Source of the DNA: an uncultured Eubacteriales bacterium
GTDB lineage: Bacteria > Bacillota_A > Clostridia > Peptostreptococcales > Anaerovoracaceae
DNA length: 5,575 bases
NCBI GenBank assembly: GCA_902774195.1
Contig: CACYHM010000073.1
Location: forward strand, 1 to 5,575
Direction: 5' to 3'
Part shown: piece after piece, positions 1 to 5,575 of the stretch
How the letters are laid out: each line of letters opens with the position of its first letter
How positions within the stretch are numbered: the first letter of the stretch is position 1
Notes under the pieces: generated by a model
What the model saw: the letters and a program-made list of their open reading frames with translations, nothing else
Told to the model about the DNA's origin: nothing
The model's database searches: none
Made by a program: the position numbers and the translations under genes

Positions 1-2
1 GC

Positions 3-374
3 TTCAAGAAGGTCGTGAGATTCTTCAGCAAGGAGACCGGCAAGGCTCTTGCCGATGTGATCATGCTTCATGACGAGCCGGTCCCTGACGGAAAACCTTA
101 CGAGATCTTCGATCCGAACGCCGTATGGAAACGCAAGGTGCTCGAGAACTACGAGGCAAAAGAACTTCTGGTGAAGATATTCGACAGGGGAAAGCTCGTG
201 TATAAAGAGCCGGGCATCGAAGAGATCAGGGAGACCTGCAGGACACAGGTCGATACTCTGTGGGGAGAGATGCTCAGGTTCGAGAATCCGCAGATCTACT
301 ACGTCGACCTCAGCAAGCCGCTGTGGAACCTCAAGCACGACCTGCTCAACAAATACAGCGCGGGCAATATGTAA
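3..374 (+). CDS. pncB: Nicotinate phosphoribosyltransferase, C-terminal fragment
   Basis: This is the last 123 codons of a gene that begins before the window; the reading frame is already open at base 3, so the GTG at 15 is internal. Nicotinate phosphoribosyltransferase joins nicotinate to PRPP in the cytoplasm, the first step of NAD salvage (Preiss-Handler pathway). The evidence is the family's C-terminal signature near the end, a run reading NPQIYYVDLSKPLW then NLKHDLL, preceded by a stretch with ETGKALADVIMLHDE and the phrase YEIFDP, typical of the long Bacillus/Clostridium form. The catalytic core, with its phosphohistidine and PRPP-binding residues, lies outside the window and cannot be checked. 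The gene ends with TAA and is followed by an intrinsic terminator, so it is the last gene of its transcript. The family call is firm; whether the whole protein is intact is unknown. Confidence 0.87.
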   Translation, partial: FKKVVRFFSKETGKALADVIMLHDEPVPDGKPYEIFDPNAVWKRKVLENYEAKELLVKIFDRGKLVYKEPGIEEIRETCRTQVDTLWGEMLRFENPQIYYVDLSKPLWNLKHDLLNKYSAGNM

Positions 375-429
375 CAGTGCGGCAGCGCCGGACAAAACGC
401 CGGGCAGCTGTCTGAAGATGAAATATCAT

Positions 430-463
430 AAAAAGGATCGCCTGAATCAAGGCGGTCCTTTTT
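430..463 (+). terminator. Rho-independent terminator after pncB
   Basis: A 13-bp stem with one G-U wobble (arms 430-442 and 451-463) closes an 8-base loop (443-450). The 3' arm ends in five T residues and the 5' arm starts with five A residues, so the A/T tracts extend the stem. It lies 55 bases after the pncB stop and 45 bases before the next start. The near-symmetry means it could also stop transcription from the opposite strand, but no minus-strand gene is visible here. Confidence 0.9.
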
Positions 464-508
464 GATGCCCGAAGAAAATGGTATCATAAGCGGGAGAAAG
501 GAGAGAAG

Positions 509-1420
509 ATGGGGAGCAGGGACGCGGGCCATCCAAGAGCGCAGCTGATATTCACTATGATGCTGTTCGGCACGATCGGGACTCTGTCGAGATTCATAGA
601 TATGCCTTCCAGCATAATATGTCTCGGTAGAGCGTTTTTCGGCGTCATTATAATCCTGGCGATCCTGGCCCTGCGGGGGGAAAAGCCGGATACTGAGGCC
701 ATAAAGCGCAACATTGGATGGCTGTGCCTGAGCTCGGTCCTGATGTGCTTCAACTGGATCTGCCAGTTCGAGGCGTACAGATATACGACGATAGCGACCG
801 CTACACTCTGCTATTACATGCAGCCTGTGTTCTACATACTCGCCGGCGCGGCTGTTCTCAAAGAGAAGCTGAGCCCGAAGAAACTCGCGTGCGTGGCGGC
901 CGCCTTCGGAGGCATGGTACTGGTATCGGGCGTGCTTCAGACGGGCTTTCACGTTTCAGAGATGAAAGGCGCGATCTTCGGCGCAGCCGGTGGATTCTTC
1001 TACGCGATGGTCGTTCTGATCAACAAGTACATGAAGGACATCTCGCCTGTGAACACCACGATAGTTCAGCTCGCGCTCGTCTCGCTCATAATGCTGCCGT
1101 ACTCGGCGGCGACGGGAGCTTTCGCCGCAGTGAAGGTGACGCTTACAGGCTTCATATGTCTGCTCGTGCTGGGATTCCTGCACACGGGCATCGGATACAT
1201 AATATACTTCGACGCGGTCAACAGGCTGCCGGCACAGACAGTCGGCATACTGAGCTACATAGACCCGGTCGAGGCCGTGCTGCTCTCGGCGTTCTTCCTG
1301 AAGGAGCCGGTAACTGCGCAGACGGTCATCGGAGCCATAATGATACTCGGCGCCGCGGCGGCATCCGAACTTGCGCCGCCCGGGAAGGAGATACAGGGGG
1401 GCAGAGATGACAGACAGTGA
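509..1420 (+). CDS. EamA/DMT-family membrane transporter
   Basis: A 303-residue integral membrane protein of the drug/metabolite transporter superfamily, probably an exporter or permease for a small metabolite; the substrate cannot be read from sequence. About ten hydrophobic helices are visible, at roughly residues 11-29, 36-55, 69-87, 93-116, 123-142, 150-171, 181-200, 210-235, 243-263 and 270-287, forming the usual tandem EamA repeat (first half about 13-140, second about 150-285). Typical signs are the R41 that follows the second-helix start (CLGRAFFG), the FEAYRYTT segment after helix 3, PVFYILAGAAVLKEKLSPKK at the end of the first repeat, and PVEAVLLSAFFLKEPVT at the equivalent place in the second. 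The length is normal for the family. The ATG is chosen because AAAGGAGAG (497-505) stands just before it. The 3' end overlaps the next gene by 14 bases, suggesting coupled translation. Confidence 0.88.
   Translation: MGSRDAGHPRAQLIFTMMLFGTIGTLSRFIDMPSSIICLGRAFFGVIIILAILALRGEKPDTEAIKRNIGWLCLSSVLMCFNWICQFEAYRYTTIATATLCYYMQPVFYILAGAAVLKEKLSPKKLACVAAAFGGMVLVSGVLQTGFHVSEMKGAIFGAAGGFFYAMVVLINKYMKDISPVNTTIVQLALVSLIMLPYSAATGAFAAVKVTLTGFICLLVLGFLHTGIGYIIYFDAVNRLPAQTVGILSYIDPVEAVLLSAFFLKEPVTAQTVIGAIMILGAAAASELAPPGKEIQGGRDDRQ
1395..1401 (+). promoter_or_regulatory. Ribosome binding site deciding the reductase start
   Basis: AGGGGGG stands 5 bases before the ATG at 1407, inside the end of the transporter gene. 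It supports ATG 1407 over the in-frame TTG at 1371, which would add 12 residues of arginine-rich sequence unlike the family. Confidence 0.7.
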
Positions 1421-1874
1421 ACTTATGAAGAGACAGCTCGAAAGCCTTTCGGAAGGCGTGAGCTGGGACATGACCGTACTGGCCAACGCCGCGGCCCTCT
1501 TATGGGAGTCGCTTGAGGATATCAACTGGGCGGGCTTCTATATCATGCGGGGAGGAAGGCTCGAACTTGGACCATTCCAGGGAAAGACGGCCTGCACCGT
1601 GATCGAGACGGGAAAGGGAGTGTGCGGCACGGCGGCGGCTGAAGACAGGACTCAGCTTGTCCCGGATGTACATGAGTTCCCCGGGCACATAGCCTGCGAC
1701 TCGGCGAGCCGGTCGGAACTGGTCGTTCCGCTCCACAGGAAGGGAGAACTTTACGGAGTGCTCGACATCGACAGTCCTTCGAAGGGAAGGTTCACGGAGA
1801 GCGACCGCAAAGACATCGAAGGCTTCGCGCATACGCTTGAAGCGGCGCTGGACAGGCTGAAAACAGACAGATAA
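1407..1874 (+). CDS. msrC: Free methionine-(R)-sulfoxide reductase (GAF domain, fRMsr/YebR family)
   Basis: A 155-residue cytoplasmic enzyme, nearly all one GAF domain, that reduces free L-methionine-(R)-sulfoxide to methionine using thioredoxin, part of oxidative-damage repair. Family landmarks are in order: NWAGFY (40-45), LGPFQGKTAC (54-63), GKGVCGTAAA (69-78), VPDVHEFPGHIACDSASRSE (85-104) and GVLDIDSP (117-124). The three redox cysteines of the Escherichia coli enzyme (84, 94, 118) correspond to C63, C73 and C97 with identical spacing (10 and 24 residues), and the substrate-binding acids E125, D141 and D143 correspond to E104, D120 and D122. All catalytic residues are therefore present and the enzyme should be active. 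It overlaps the EamA gene by 14 bases and lies 24 bases before the HD hydrolase gene, so the three are probably co-transcribed. The symbol msrC follows common usage for this family. Confidence 0.93.
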   Translation: MTDSELMKRQLESLSEGVSWDMTVLANAAALLWESLEDINWAGFYIMRGGRLELGPFQGKTACTVIETGKGVCGTAAAEDRTQLVPDVHEFPGHIACDSASRSELVVPLHRKGELYGVLDIDSPSKGRFTESDRKDIEGFAHTLEAALDRLKTDR

Positions 1875-1883
1875 ACACGAATG

Positions 1884-1890
1884 AAGGGAG
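1884..1890 (+). promoter_or_regulatory. Ribosome binding site deciding the HD-hydrolase start
   Basis: AAGGGAG lies 8 bases before the ATG at 1899. The upstream in-frame ATG at 1881 has no purine-rich site before it, and the six extra residues it would add (MKGEGK) are simply the translation of the binding site. The shorter start is preferred. Confidence 0.7.
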
Positions 1891-1898
1891 AAGGGAAA

Positions 1899-2465
1899 AT
1901 GCTTACACTTGAAAGAGCAAAGGAACTGAACGATGCAGTCGTGACCGAGGAGCATCTCAGGATACATGCACTGAACGTCATGGCAGCCATGGGCGCCATG
2001 GCCGAGCATTTCGGCGAGGACAAGGAGCACTGGATGGCTGTCGGCTATCTGCACGACTACGATTACCAGCAGTATCCGGATGAGCACCTGCAGCACACGG
2101 AGCAGCCGCTGCTGGACGCGGAAGTCGATCCTGAGGATGTGCGGGCGATAATGGCGCACGGATACGGCATCTGCACGGATGTCGAGCCGCTGACGAACAT
2201 GGAAAAGTCCCTCTTTGCCGTGGACGAGCTGACGGGGATAATCCAGGCCTACGGACGTCTGAGGGACGACGGCATAATCGGAATGCAGCCGAAGGGCTTC
2301 ATGAAGAGGTTCAAGGACAAGAGGTTCGCCGCGAAGTGCGACCGTGAGATCATAAAGAAGGGCTGCGACATGCTGGGCATGGAGGTCCGCGATGTGGCTG
2401 AGATCTGCATCAGAGGGATGGAAGAGCATGCCGAAGAGATAGGCCTCGCAGGCAAAGCTGAGTAA
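1899..2465 (+). CDS. HD-superfamily metal-dependent hydrolase
   Basis: A soluble 188-residue protein with the HD fold, the metal-dependent phosphohydrolase superfamily that includes nucleotidases and cyclic-dinucleotide phosphodiesterases. Visible metal ligands, numbered from ATG 1899, are H23 (in RIHAL), H52-D53 (in YLHDYD), a further H87 (in MAHGYG) and D109 (in AVDELTG), in the H...HD...H...D order of the superfamily. The YLHDYDYQQYPDEH and AVDELTG segments resemble a group of small uncharacterised HD proteins common in Clostridia (the COG2316-like group, from memory). No signal peptide or membrane segment is seen. The C-terminal third (about 125-188) is helical and rich in charged residues and has no motif I recognise. 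The substrate is unknown. It follows the methionine sulfoxide reductase by 24 bases and precedes the ABC importer by 37, with no terminator either side. Confidence 0.85.
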   Translation: MLTLERAKELNDAVVTEEHLRIHALNVMAAMGAMAEHFGEDKEHWMAVGYLHDYDYQQYPDEHLQHTEQPLLDAEVDPEDVRAIMAHGYGICTDVEPLTNMEKSLFAVDELTGIIQAYGRLRDDGIIGMQPKGFMKRFKDKRFAAKCDREIIKKGCDMLGMEVRDVAEICIRGMEEHAEEIGLAGKAE

Positions 2466-2479
2466 CAGGCAGAATGTGA

Positions 2480-2495
2480 CAGTATAACAGTATAA
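2480..2495 (+). repeat. Two tandem copies of CAGTATAA in an intergenic leader
   Basis: Bases 2480-2487 and 2488-2495 are identical 8-base units placed head to tail, in the 37-base gap before the ABC importer. Each contains TATAA, so either could resemble a -10 box, but there is no matching -35 hexamer at normal spacing. It may be a regulatory site, an AT-rich translation leader, or chance. Confidence 0.4.
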
Positions 2496-2502
2496 AAGAA
2501 CG

Positions 2503-4053
2503 ATGGCCGGACGGGAAACGTTACTGAAGTACATGAAGACCGCTCTTATCGCCGTGGTGATGACCGCCGTGCTTCTTTTGTGCGCGTGCGTGAAGGGCGA
2601 CGATGATATCACTTCGCTGGACCAGCTCGATGAAGAGGGAAATGTCGTTGCGATATCCACCAGCACTCCGGAAGCGAACAAGGTGATGAAGGAGTTCAAA
2701 GAGGCGGAGATCGAGTCGTACACGGACATATTCCCGGCGTATCAGGAGGTCTCGACAGGCAAGGTAGACGCGTGCATTTCACAGCGCATCCAGATGGAAA
2801 GGGCCATCGAGCACGGCGTGTCGGGAGTGCGCATTCTGGATGAAACTTACTGTGATAATACAGTCGCCATAGCTGTCTCCCGAAAATCAGAGATACCGGA
2901 CCTTCAGGACAAGATCAATCAGTTCCTGAAGGAAAAGAAGGAAGACGGAACGCTCGACGACATGTATCAGCGCTGGGCGGTCGATGAGAACTATGTAATG
3001 CCTGATATCCCGCCGGCAGATGACCCGCAGTACGCCGTCACGGTGGCTACGACGGGGACCATAGAGCCATGGTCCTTCTATGTCGGGACAGATCTGTCGG
3101 GATACGATATAGAACTGGCAAAGCGCTTCGCCGCATGGCTCGGAGCGGGTCTGCACCTGAAGGTATATGATTTCGGAGGCGTCATATCCGCGGCGCAGTC
3201 CGGGGACGCGGACTGCGTGATGTCAAACCTATATTACCTTCCGGAGTACGAGGAGGCCCTGGATTTTTCGGATCCCGTAATGACCATCGAGGTAACCGCG
3301 ATGGTAAAGGACCATGGTTCCGCGAAGAACGAGGAAGGCTTTCTGACGTATATAAAGAACAGCTTTGAAAGGACATTTCTGGCCGAGGACAGGTGGAAGC
3401 TCTTCGTGTCAGGCGCTGTGACCACTCTCATCATAACGGCAGCGTCGATACTGCTCGGCGCTCTGCTGGGCTTCGTAATGTACAATATAAGCCGCGGCGG
3501 CGGTCGTGTTGCGGACGCTCTGACCCGCTTCGCCGTGTGGCTGGTACAGGGCATGCCGGCGGTCGTGCTTCTCATGCTGCTGTATTACGTGGTGTTCGGA
3601 AGTGTGACTATACCGGGCACGATAGTAGCGGTGATGGGCTTCACCCTCATATTCGGCGCGACTGTATATACGAGGATAAAAGAGGGCGTAGCGGCCGTCG
3701 GCAGCGGACAGATAAGAGCGGCGTATTCCCTGGGCTATTCGGACCGGAAGGCTTTTTACAGGATAATACTGCCTCAGGCCATGCCTTTCATATTCTCTCC
3801 GCTCAGGGGCGACATGAGCGCTCTGCTGAGGGCGACCGCGGTCGTAGGCTACATTGCTGTACAGGATCTGACCAAGATGGCTGACATAGTGCGGAGCCGT
3901 ACTTACGATGCGCTCTTCCCGCTGATATCCATCGCGGTGATCTATTTCGTCCTGGAGGCGCTTATCAATCTCTCCGCGAAAAGGGTGGAGCCGCTGTTCG
4001 ATCCGAAGAGGCGGAAACGCGAAGACATACTGAAGGGGGTGAAGCGCAGATGA
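2503..4053 (+). CDS. Fused substrate-binding lipoprotein and HisM/GlnP-type ABC permease
   Basis: A 516-residue importer subunit combining external receptor and membrane channel, related to polar-amino-acid uptake systems. It has an N-terminal hydrophobic segment (about 13-28) ending in a lipobox LCAC with C29 as lipidation site. Next is a lobe-2-like receptor segment (about 36-158, from TSLDQLDEEGN to DGTLDDMYQRW), then a lobe-1-like segment (about 175-270, with EPWSFY, SGYDIELAKRF and ALDFSDP), then a permease (about 298-490) with five helices near 299-328, 340-365, 367-390, 435-455 and 470-490. The ATPase-docking loop is at 406-429 (AAYSLGYSDRKAFYRIILPQ); the usual EAA reads RAA. The receptor halves are in the reverse of normal order, and two key amino-acid-binding residues are replaced (Y249, Q94). 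The start is uncertain: ATG 2503 and ATG 2533 (M11, giving a textbook short signal peptide) both lack a strong ribosome binding site. The ligand is unknown. Confidence 0.88.
   Translation: MAGRETLLKYMKTALIAVVMTAVLLLCACVKGDDDITSLDQLDEEGNVVAISTSTPEANKVMKEFKEAEIESYTDIFPAYQEVSTGKVDACISQRIQMERAIEHGVSGVRILDETYCDNTVAIAVSRKSEIPDLQDKINQFLKEKKEDGTLDDMYQRWAVDENYVMPDIPPADDPQYAVTVATTGTIEPWSFYVGTDLSGYDIELAKRFAAWLGAGLHLKVYDFGGVISAAQSGDADCVMSNLYYLPEYEEALDFSDPVMTIEVTAMVKDHGSAKNEEGFLTYIKNSFERTFLAEDRWKLFVSGAVTTLIITAASILLGALLGFVMYNISRGGGRVADALTRFAVWLVQGMPAVVLLMLLYYVVFGSVTIPGTIVAVMGFTLIFGATVYTRIKEGVAAVGSGQIRAAYSLGYSDRKAFYRIILPQAMPFIFSPLRGDMSALLRATAVVGYIAVQDLTKMADIVRSRTYDALFPLISIAVIYFVLEALINLSAKRVEPLFDPKRRKREDILKGVKRR
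4034..4042 (+). promoter_or_regulatory. Strong ribosome binding site for the ABC ATPase
   Basis: AGGGGGTGA, one base from the ideal AGGAGGTGA, lies 7 bases before ATG 4050 and inside the end of the permease gene. With the ATGA stop/start overlap it indicates tightly coupled production of the permease and its ATPase. Confidence 0.75.
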
Positions 4054-5132
4054 TAGAGCTTGTACACCTTGAAAAAAAGTATGAGAACACGGCGCCTCTC
4101 ATCGATGTGAACGCCGTCATAAATGACGGTGATGTGATCGCGGTCATAGGACCGTCCGGCACGGGCAAGTCCACTCTTCTGTACTGCATAAACATGCTTG
4201 ACCGTCCGACCGGAGGGAAGATACTGTTCGACGGAGAGGACATCACTGCTCATGGGAAGGATCTTACCAGGGTCCGGCGCAGGATGGGCATGGTCTTCCA
4301 GCAGTTCAACCTCTTCTCTCATCTGACGGTGATAGAGAATCTGATGATCGCGCAGATGGATATACTCGGAAGATCGGAGCAGGAAGCCTACGATACAGCC
4401 ATGAAGCATCTGTACAGAGTGGGCCTTGAGGGAAGCGAGCTGCAGTATCCGGATGAACTGTCCGGAGGACAGCAGCAGAGGGCGGCCATCGCACGCACCC
4501 TGGCGATGGACCCGGAAGTGATACTTCTGGACGAGCCTACGAGTGCTCTCGACCCGGCCAACGTGGCAGAGGTACAGGCTGTCATCCGCGATCTTGCCGA
4601 GAGCGGAAGGACAATGATGATAGTGACTCACGGGATGGAGTTTGCCAGATCAATATCCAACCGGGTGTTCTACATGGATCAGGGGATCATCTACGAGGAC
4701 GGGACCCCGGAGCAGATATTCGACGATCCGCAGAAAGAGCTCACGAAGAGGTTCATACATAATCTCAAAGTGCTCGAGCTGTATATCGGGGATGGCAATA
4801 CCGGCTTCGAGAAGATAGACATCGAGCTCGACCGCTGGTGTCTCAAGAACAACATACCGCTGAACGTGAAATACCGCGTAAGACTGGCGATAGAGGAAGT
4901 AGGCCAGCAGATGCTGCCCCGCACCGGCATATTGCCGGCGCGCATCGCAGCCGAATACTCCAGGGAAGACGAGAAGGCTACGGTCACGATATACTACAGC
5001 GGAGGGCGCTTCGATCCGGCGGATACGGATAACAAGCTGTCATACGACCTGCTGAAGAAGTCGGTGCGTGACATGAGATATTCATATGACCCTGACGCGG
5101 AGATGCCGAATGCAGTTACGGTGCTGATATAA
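4050..5132 (+). CDS. Polar-amino-acid-type ABC ATPase with an extra C-terminal RsbW/GHKL-like domain
   Basis: A 360-residue cytoplasmic ATPase that should power the preceding permease. Residues 1 to about 240 are a complete GlnQ/HisP-type nucleotide-binding domain: Walker A GPSGTGKST (34-42), Q-loop in MVFQQFNLF (81-89), signature LSGGQQQR (137-144), Walker B VILLDE (157-162), D-loop SALD (165-168) and H-loop H194. Nothing catalytic is missing. The usual protein of this family ends near residue 240-250; here about 110 more residues follow. That tail reads like a histidine-kinase-type ATPase fold of the RsbW class: a helix around 254-268, then YRVRLAIEEVGQQ (275-287) where the N-box helix would be, strands at 297-303 and 310-316, then SGGRFDP (317-323), and a final strand (355-360). 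The N-box Asn position is Q287 and the D-box Asp is not evident, so nucleotide binding there is doubtful. The gene overlaps its partner by ATGA; pyk follows 13 bases later. Confidence 0.92.
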   Translation: MIELVHLEKKYENTAPLIDVNAVINDGDVIAVIGPSGTGKSTLLYCINMLDRPTGGKILFDGEDITAHGKDLTRVRRRMGMVFQQFNLFSHLTVIENLMIAQMDILGRSEQEAYDTAMKHLYRVGLEGSELQYPDELSGGQQQRAAIARTLAMDPEVILLDEPTSALDPANVAEVQAVIRDLAESGRTMMIVTHGMEFARSISNRVFYMDQGIIYEDGTPEQIFDDPQKELTKRFIHNLKVLELYIGDGNTGFEKIDIELDRWCLKNNIPLNVKYRVRLAIEEVGQQMLPRTGILPARIAAEYSREDEKATVTIYYSGGRFDPADTDNKLSYDLLKKSVRDMRYSYDPDAEMPNAVTVLI

Positions 5133-5145
5133 CAGAGGAAAAGAA

Positions 5146-5575
5146 ATGAGAAAAACCAAGATAGTATGTACCATGGGGCCGAAGGAATCGGATGATTCCA
5201 TACTGAATGAACTGGCAAAGGAGATGGACGTTGCCAGATTCAACTTCTCGCACGGCACACATGAGAGCCATCTCGAGATGCTCGAAAGAGTGCGCAAAGC
5301 GGCGAAAGCTGCGGGAAGGCCAATAGCAGCGCTGCTCGACACCAAAGGCCCTGAGATAAGAACAGGTCTGCTCAAAGGACACAGTCCGGTCGTGCTCGAA
5401 AAGGGGAGCTGCGTCACTCTGACACCGATGTACGGAAACACGGATGCGGAGGGTGATGCCGCCCGCGTGTACACAACGTACGAGGGTCTGGCGGATGACA
5501 TATCCGAAGGAGGGACCATACTTGTGGACGACGGCACGATCGAGCTGAAAGCCGGTGAGATCAGGGGAAAGGACG
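5146..5575 (+). CDS. pyk: Pyruvate kinase, N-terminal part
   Basis: The first 143 codons of pyruvate kinase, which converts phosphoenolpyruvate and ADP to pyruvate and ATP in the last step of glycolysis; the gene continues past the window edge. The opening RKTKIVCTMGP matches the family start, followed by DVARFNFSHG (28-37), carrying the substrate and potassium ligands R31, N33 and S35, and LLDTKGPEIRTG (63-74), with D65 and T66 as further potassium ligands. The B domain then begins, and ILVDDGTIEL matches its usual motif. The usual Leu in RLNFSHG is Phe here, and the segment before it (ELAKEMDVA) seems about one residue shorter than common forms; neither change looks damaging. The start is supported by AGAGGA (5134-5139) six bases before the ATG. 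No promoter or terminator is visible in the 13-base gap after the ABC ATPase, so read-through from the importer is plausible. Confidence 0.95.
   Translation, partial: MRKTKIVCTMGPKESDDSILNELAKEMDVARFNFSHGTHESHLEMLERVRKAAKAAGRPIAALLDTKGPEIRTGLLKGHSPVVLEKGSCVTLTPMYGNTDAEGDAARVYTTYEGLADDISEGGTILVDDGTIELKAGEIRGKD

Noticed and set aside
387..405. Small CCGG-based inverted repeat just after pncB
   Set aside because: Only about four base pairs would form; the real terminator is the much stronger hairpin at 430-463.
462..487. Possible promoter before the EamA gene (TTGATG at 462-467, TATCAT at 482-487)
   Set aside because: The spacer is only 14 bases and the -35 hexamer overlaps the terminator T-tract. 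A promoter is expected somewhere in this gap, but this match is too weak to annotate.
1371..1406. Upstream TTG start for the methionine sulfoxide reductase
   Set aside because: ATG 1407 has a good ribosome binding site and gives the normal family N-terminus; the extension is the translation of the transporter's tail in another frame.
718..1410. Second plus-strand open frame inside the EamA transporter gene
   Set aside because: Its translation is Arg/His-rich, low in hydrophobic structure and without motifs; it is a frame shadow of the transporter.
1500..2729. Long open frame of 409 codons on the minus strand
   Set aside because: It lies opposite three well-supported genes (reductase, HD hydrolase, start of the permease fusion). 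Its translation has no recognisable motif, it spans the real gene boundaries, and it is explained by the codon bias of the genes on the other strand.
1..5575. CRISPR arrays, tRNA or rRNA genes, insertion sequences, phage or toxin-antitoxin genes
   Set aside because: I looked for repeated spacers, cloverleaf-like segments, transposase motifs and terminal inverted repeats and saw none; almost the whole window is explained by ordinary protein-coding genes.

Overview
The window is a compact, one-directional stretch of moderately GC-rich bacterial DNA. Every gene I support is on the + strand, with small gaps or overlaps and good AGGAG-like ribosome binding sites. Frequent ATA and AGG/AGA codons, a lipoprotein-type binding protein fused to its ABC permease, and the match of nicotinate phosphoribosyltransferase to the Bacillus/Clostridium type suggest an anaerobic Bacillota (Clostridia) genome. 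That placement is an inference, and I cannot name a genus.

Layout. Bases 3-374 are the 3' end of a nicotinate phosphoribosyltransferase gene (pncB, NAD salvage), closed by a clear intrinsic terminator at 430-463. A second unit starts at 509: an EamA/DMT-type 10-helix membrane transporter (509-1420), a free methionine-(R)-sulfoxide reductase of the GAF family overlapping it by 14 bases (1407-1874), and an HD-superfamily hydrolase (1899-2465). Next is a two-gene ABC importer. The first gene (2503-4053) is a lipoprotein-type substrate-binding region fused to a HisM/GlnP-like permease. The second (4050-5132), joined by an ATGA overlap, is an ATPase carrying an extra C-terminal domain of about 110 residues. 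Pyruvate kinase (pyk) starts at 5146 and runs off the window. I see no terminator between 509 and the right edge, so part or all of this could be one transcript.

The most interesting object is the ABC importer. In its binding region the two halves of the polar-amino-acid binding-protein fold appear in reversed order: lobe-2-like plus C-terminal tail first, then lobe-1-like, then the permease. The Arg and Asp that hold the alpha-carboxylate and alpha-amino groups of amino acids in HisJ/LAO-type proteins are replaced by Tyr and Gln. The partner ATPase ends in a domain resembling an RsbW/GHKL (HATPase_c) fold whose nucleotide-binding residues look degraded. Together they look like a self-contained importer with a rearranged receptor and an unusual regulatory domain. 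No other gene in the window has an unusual architecture.
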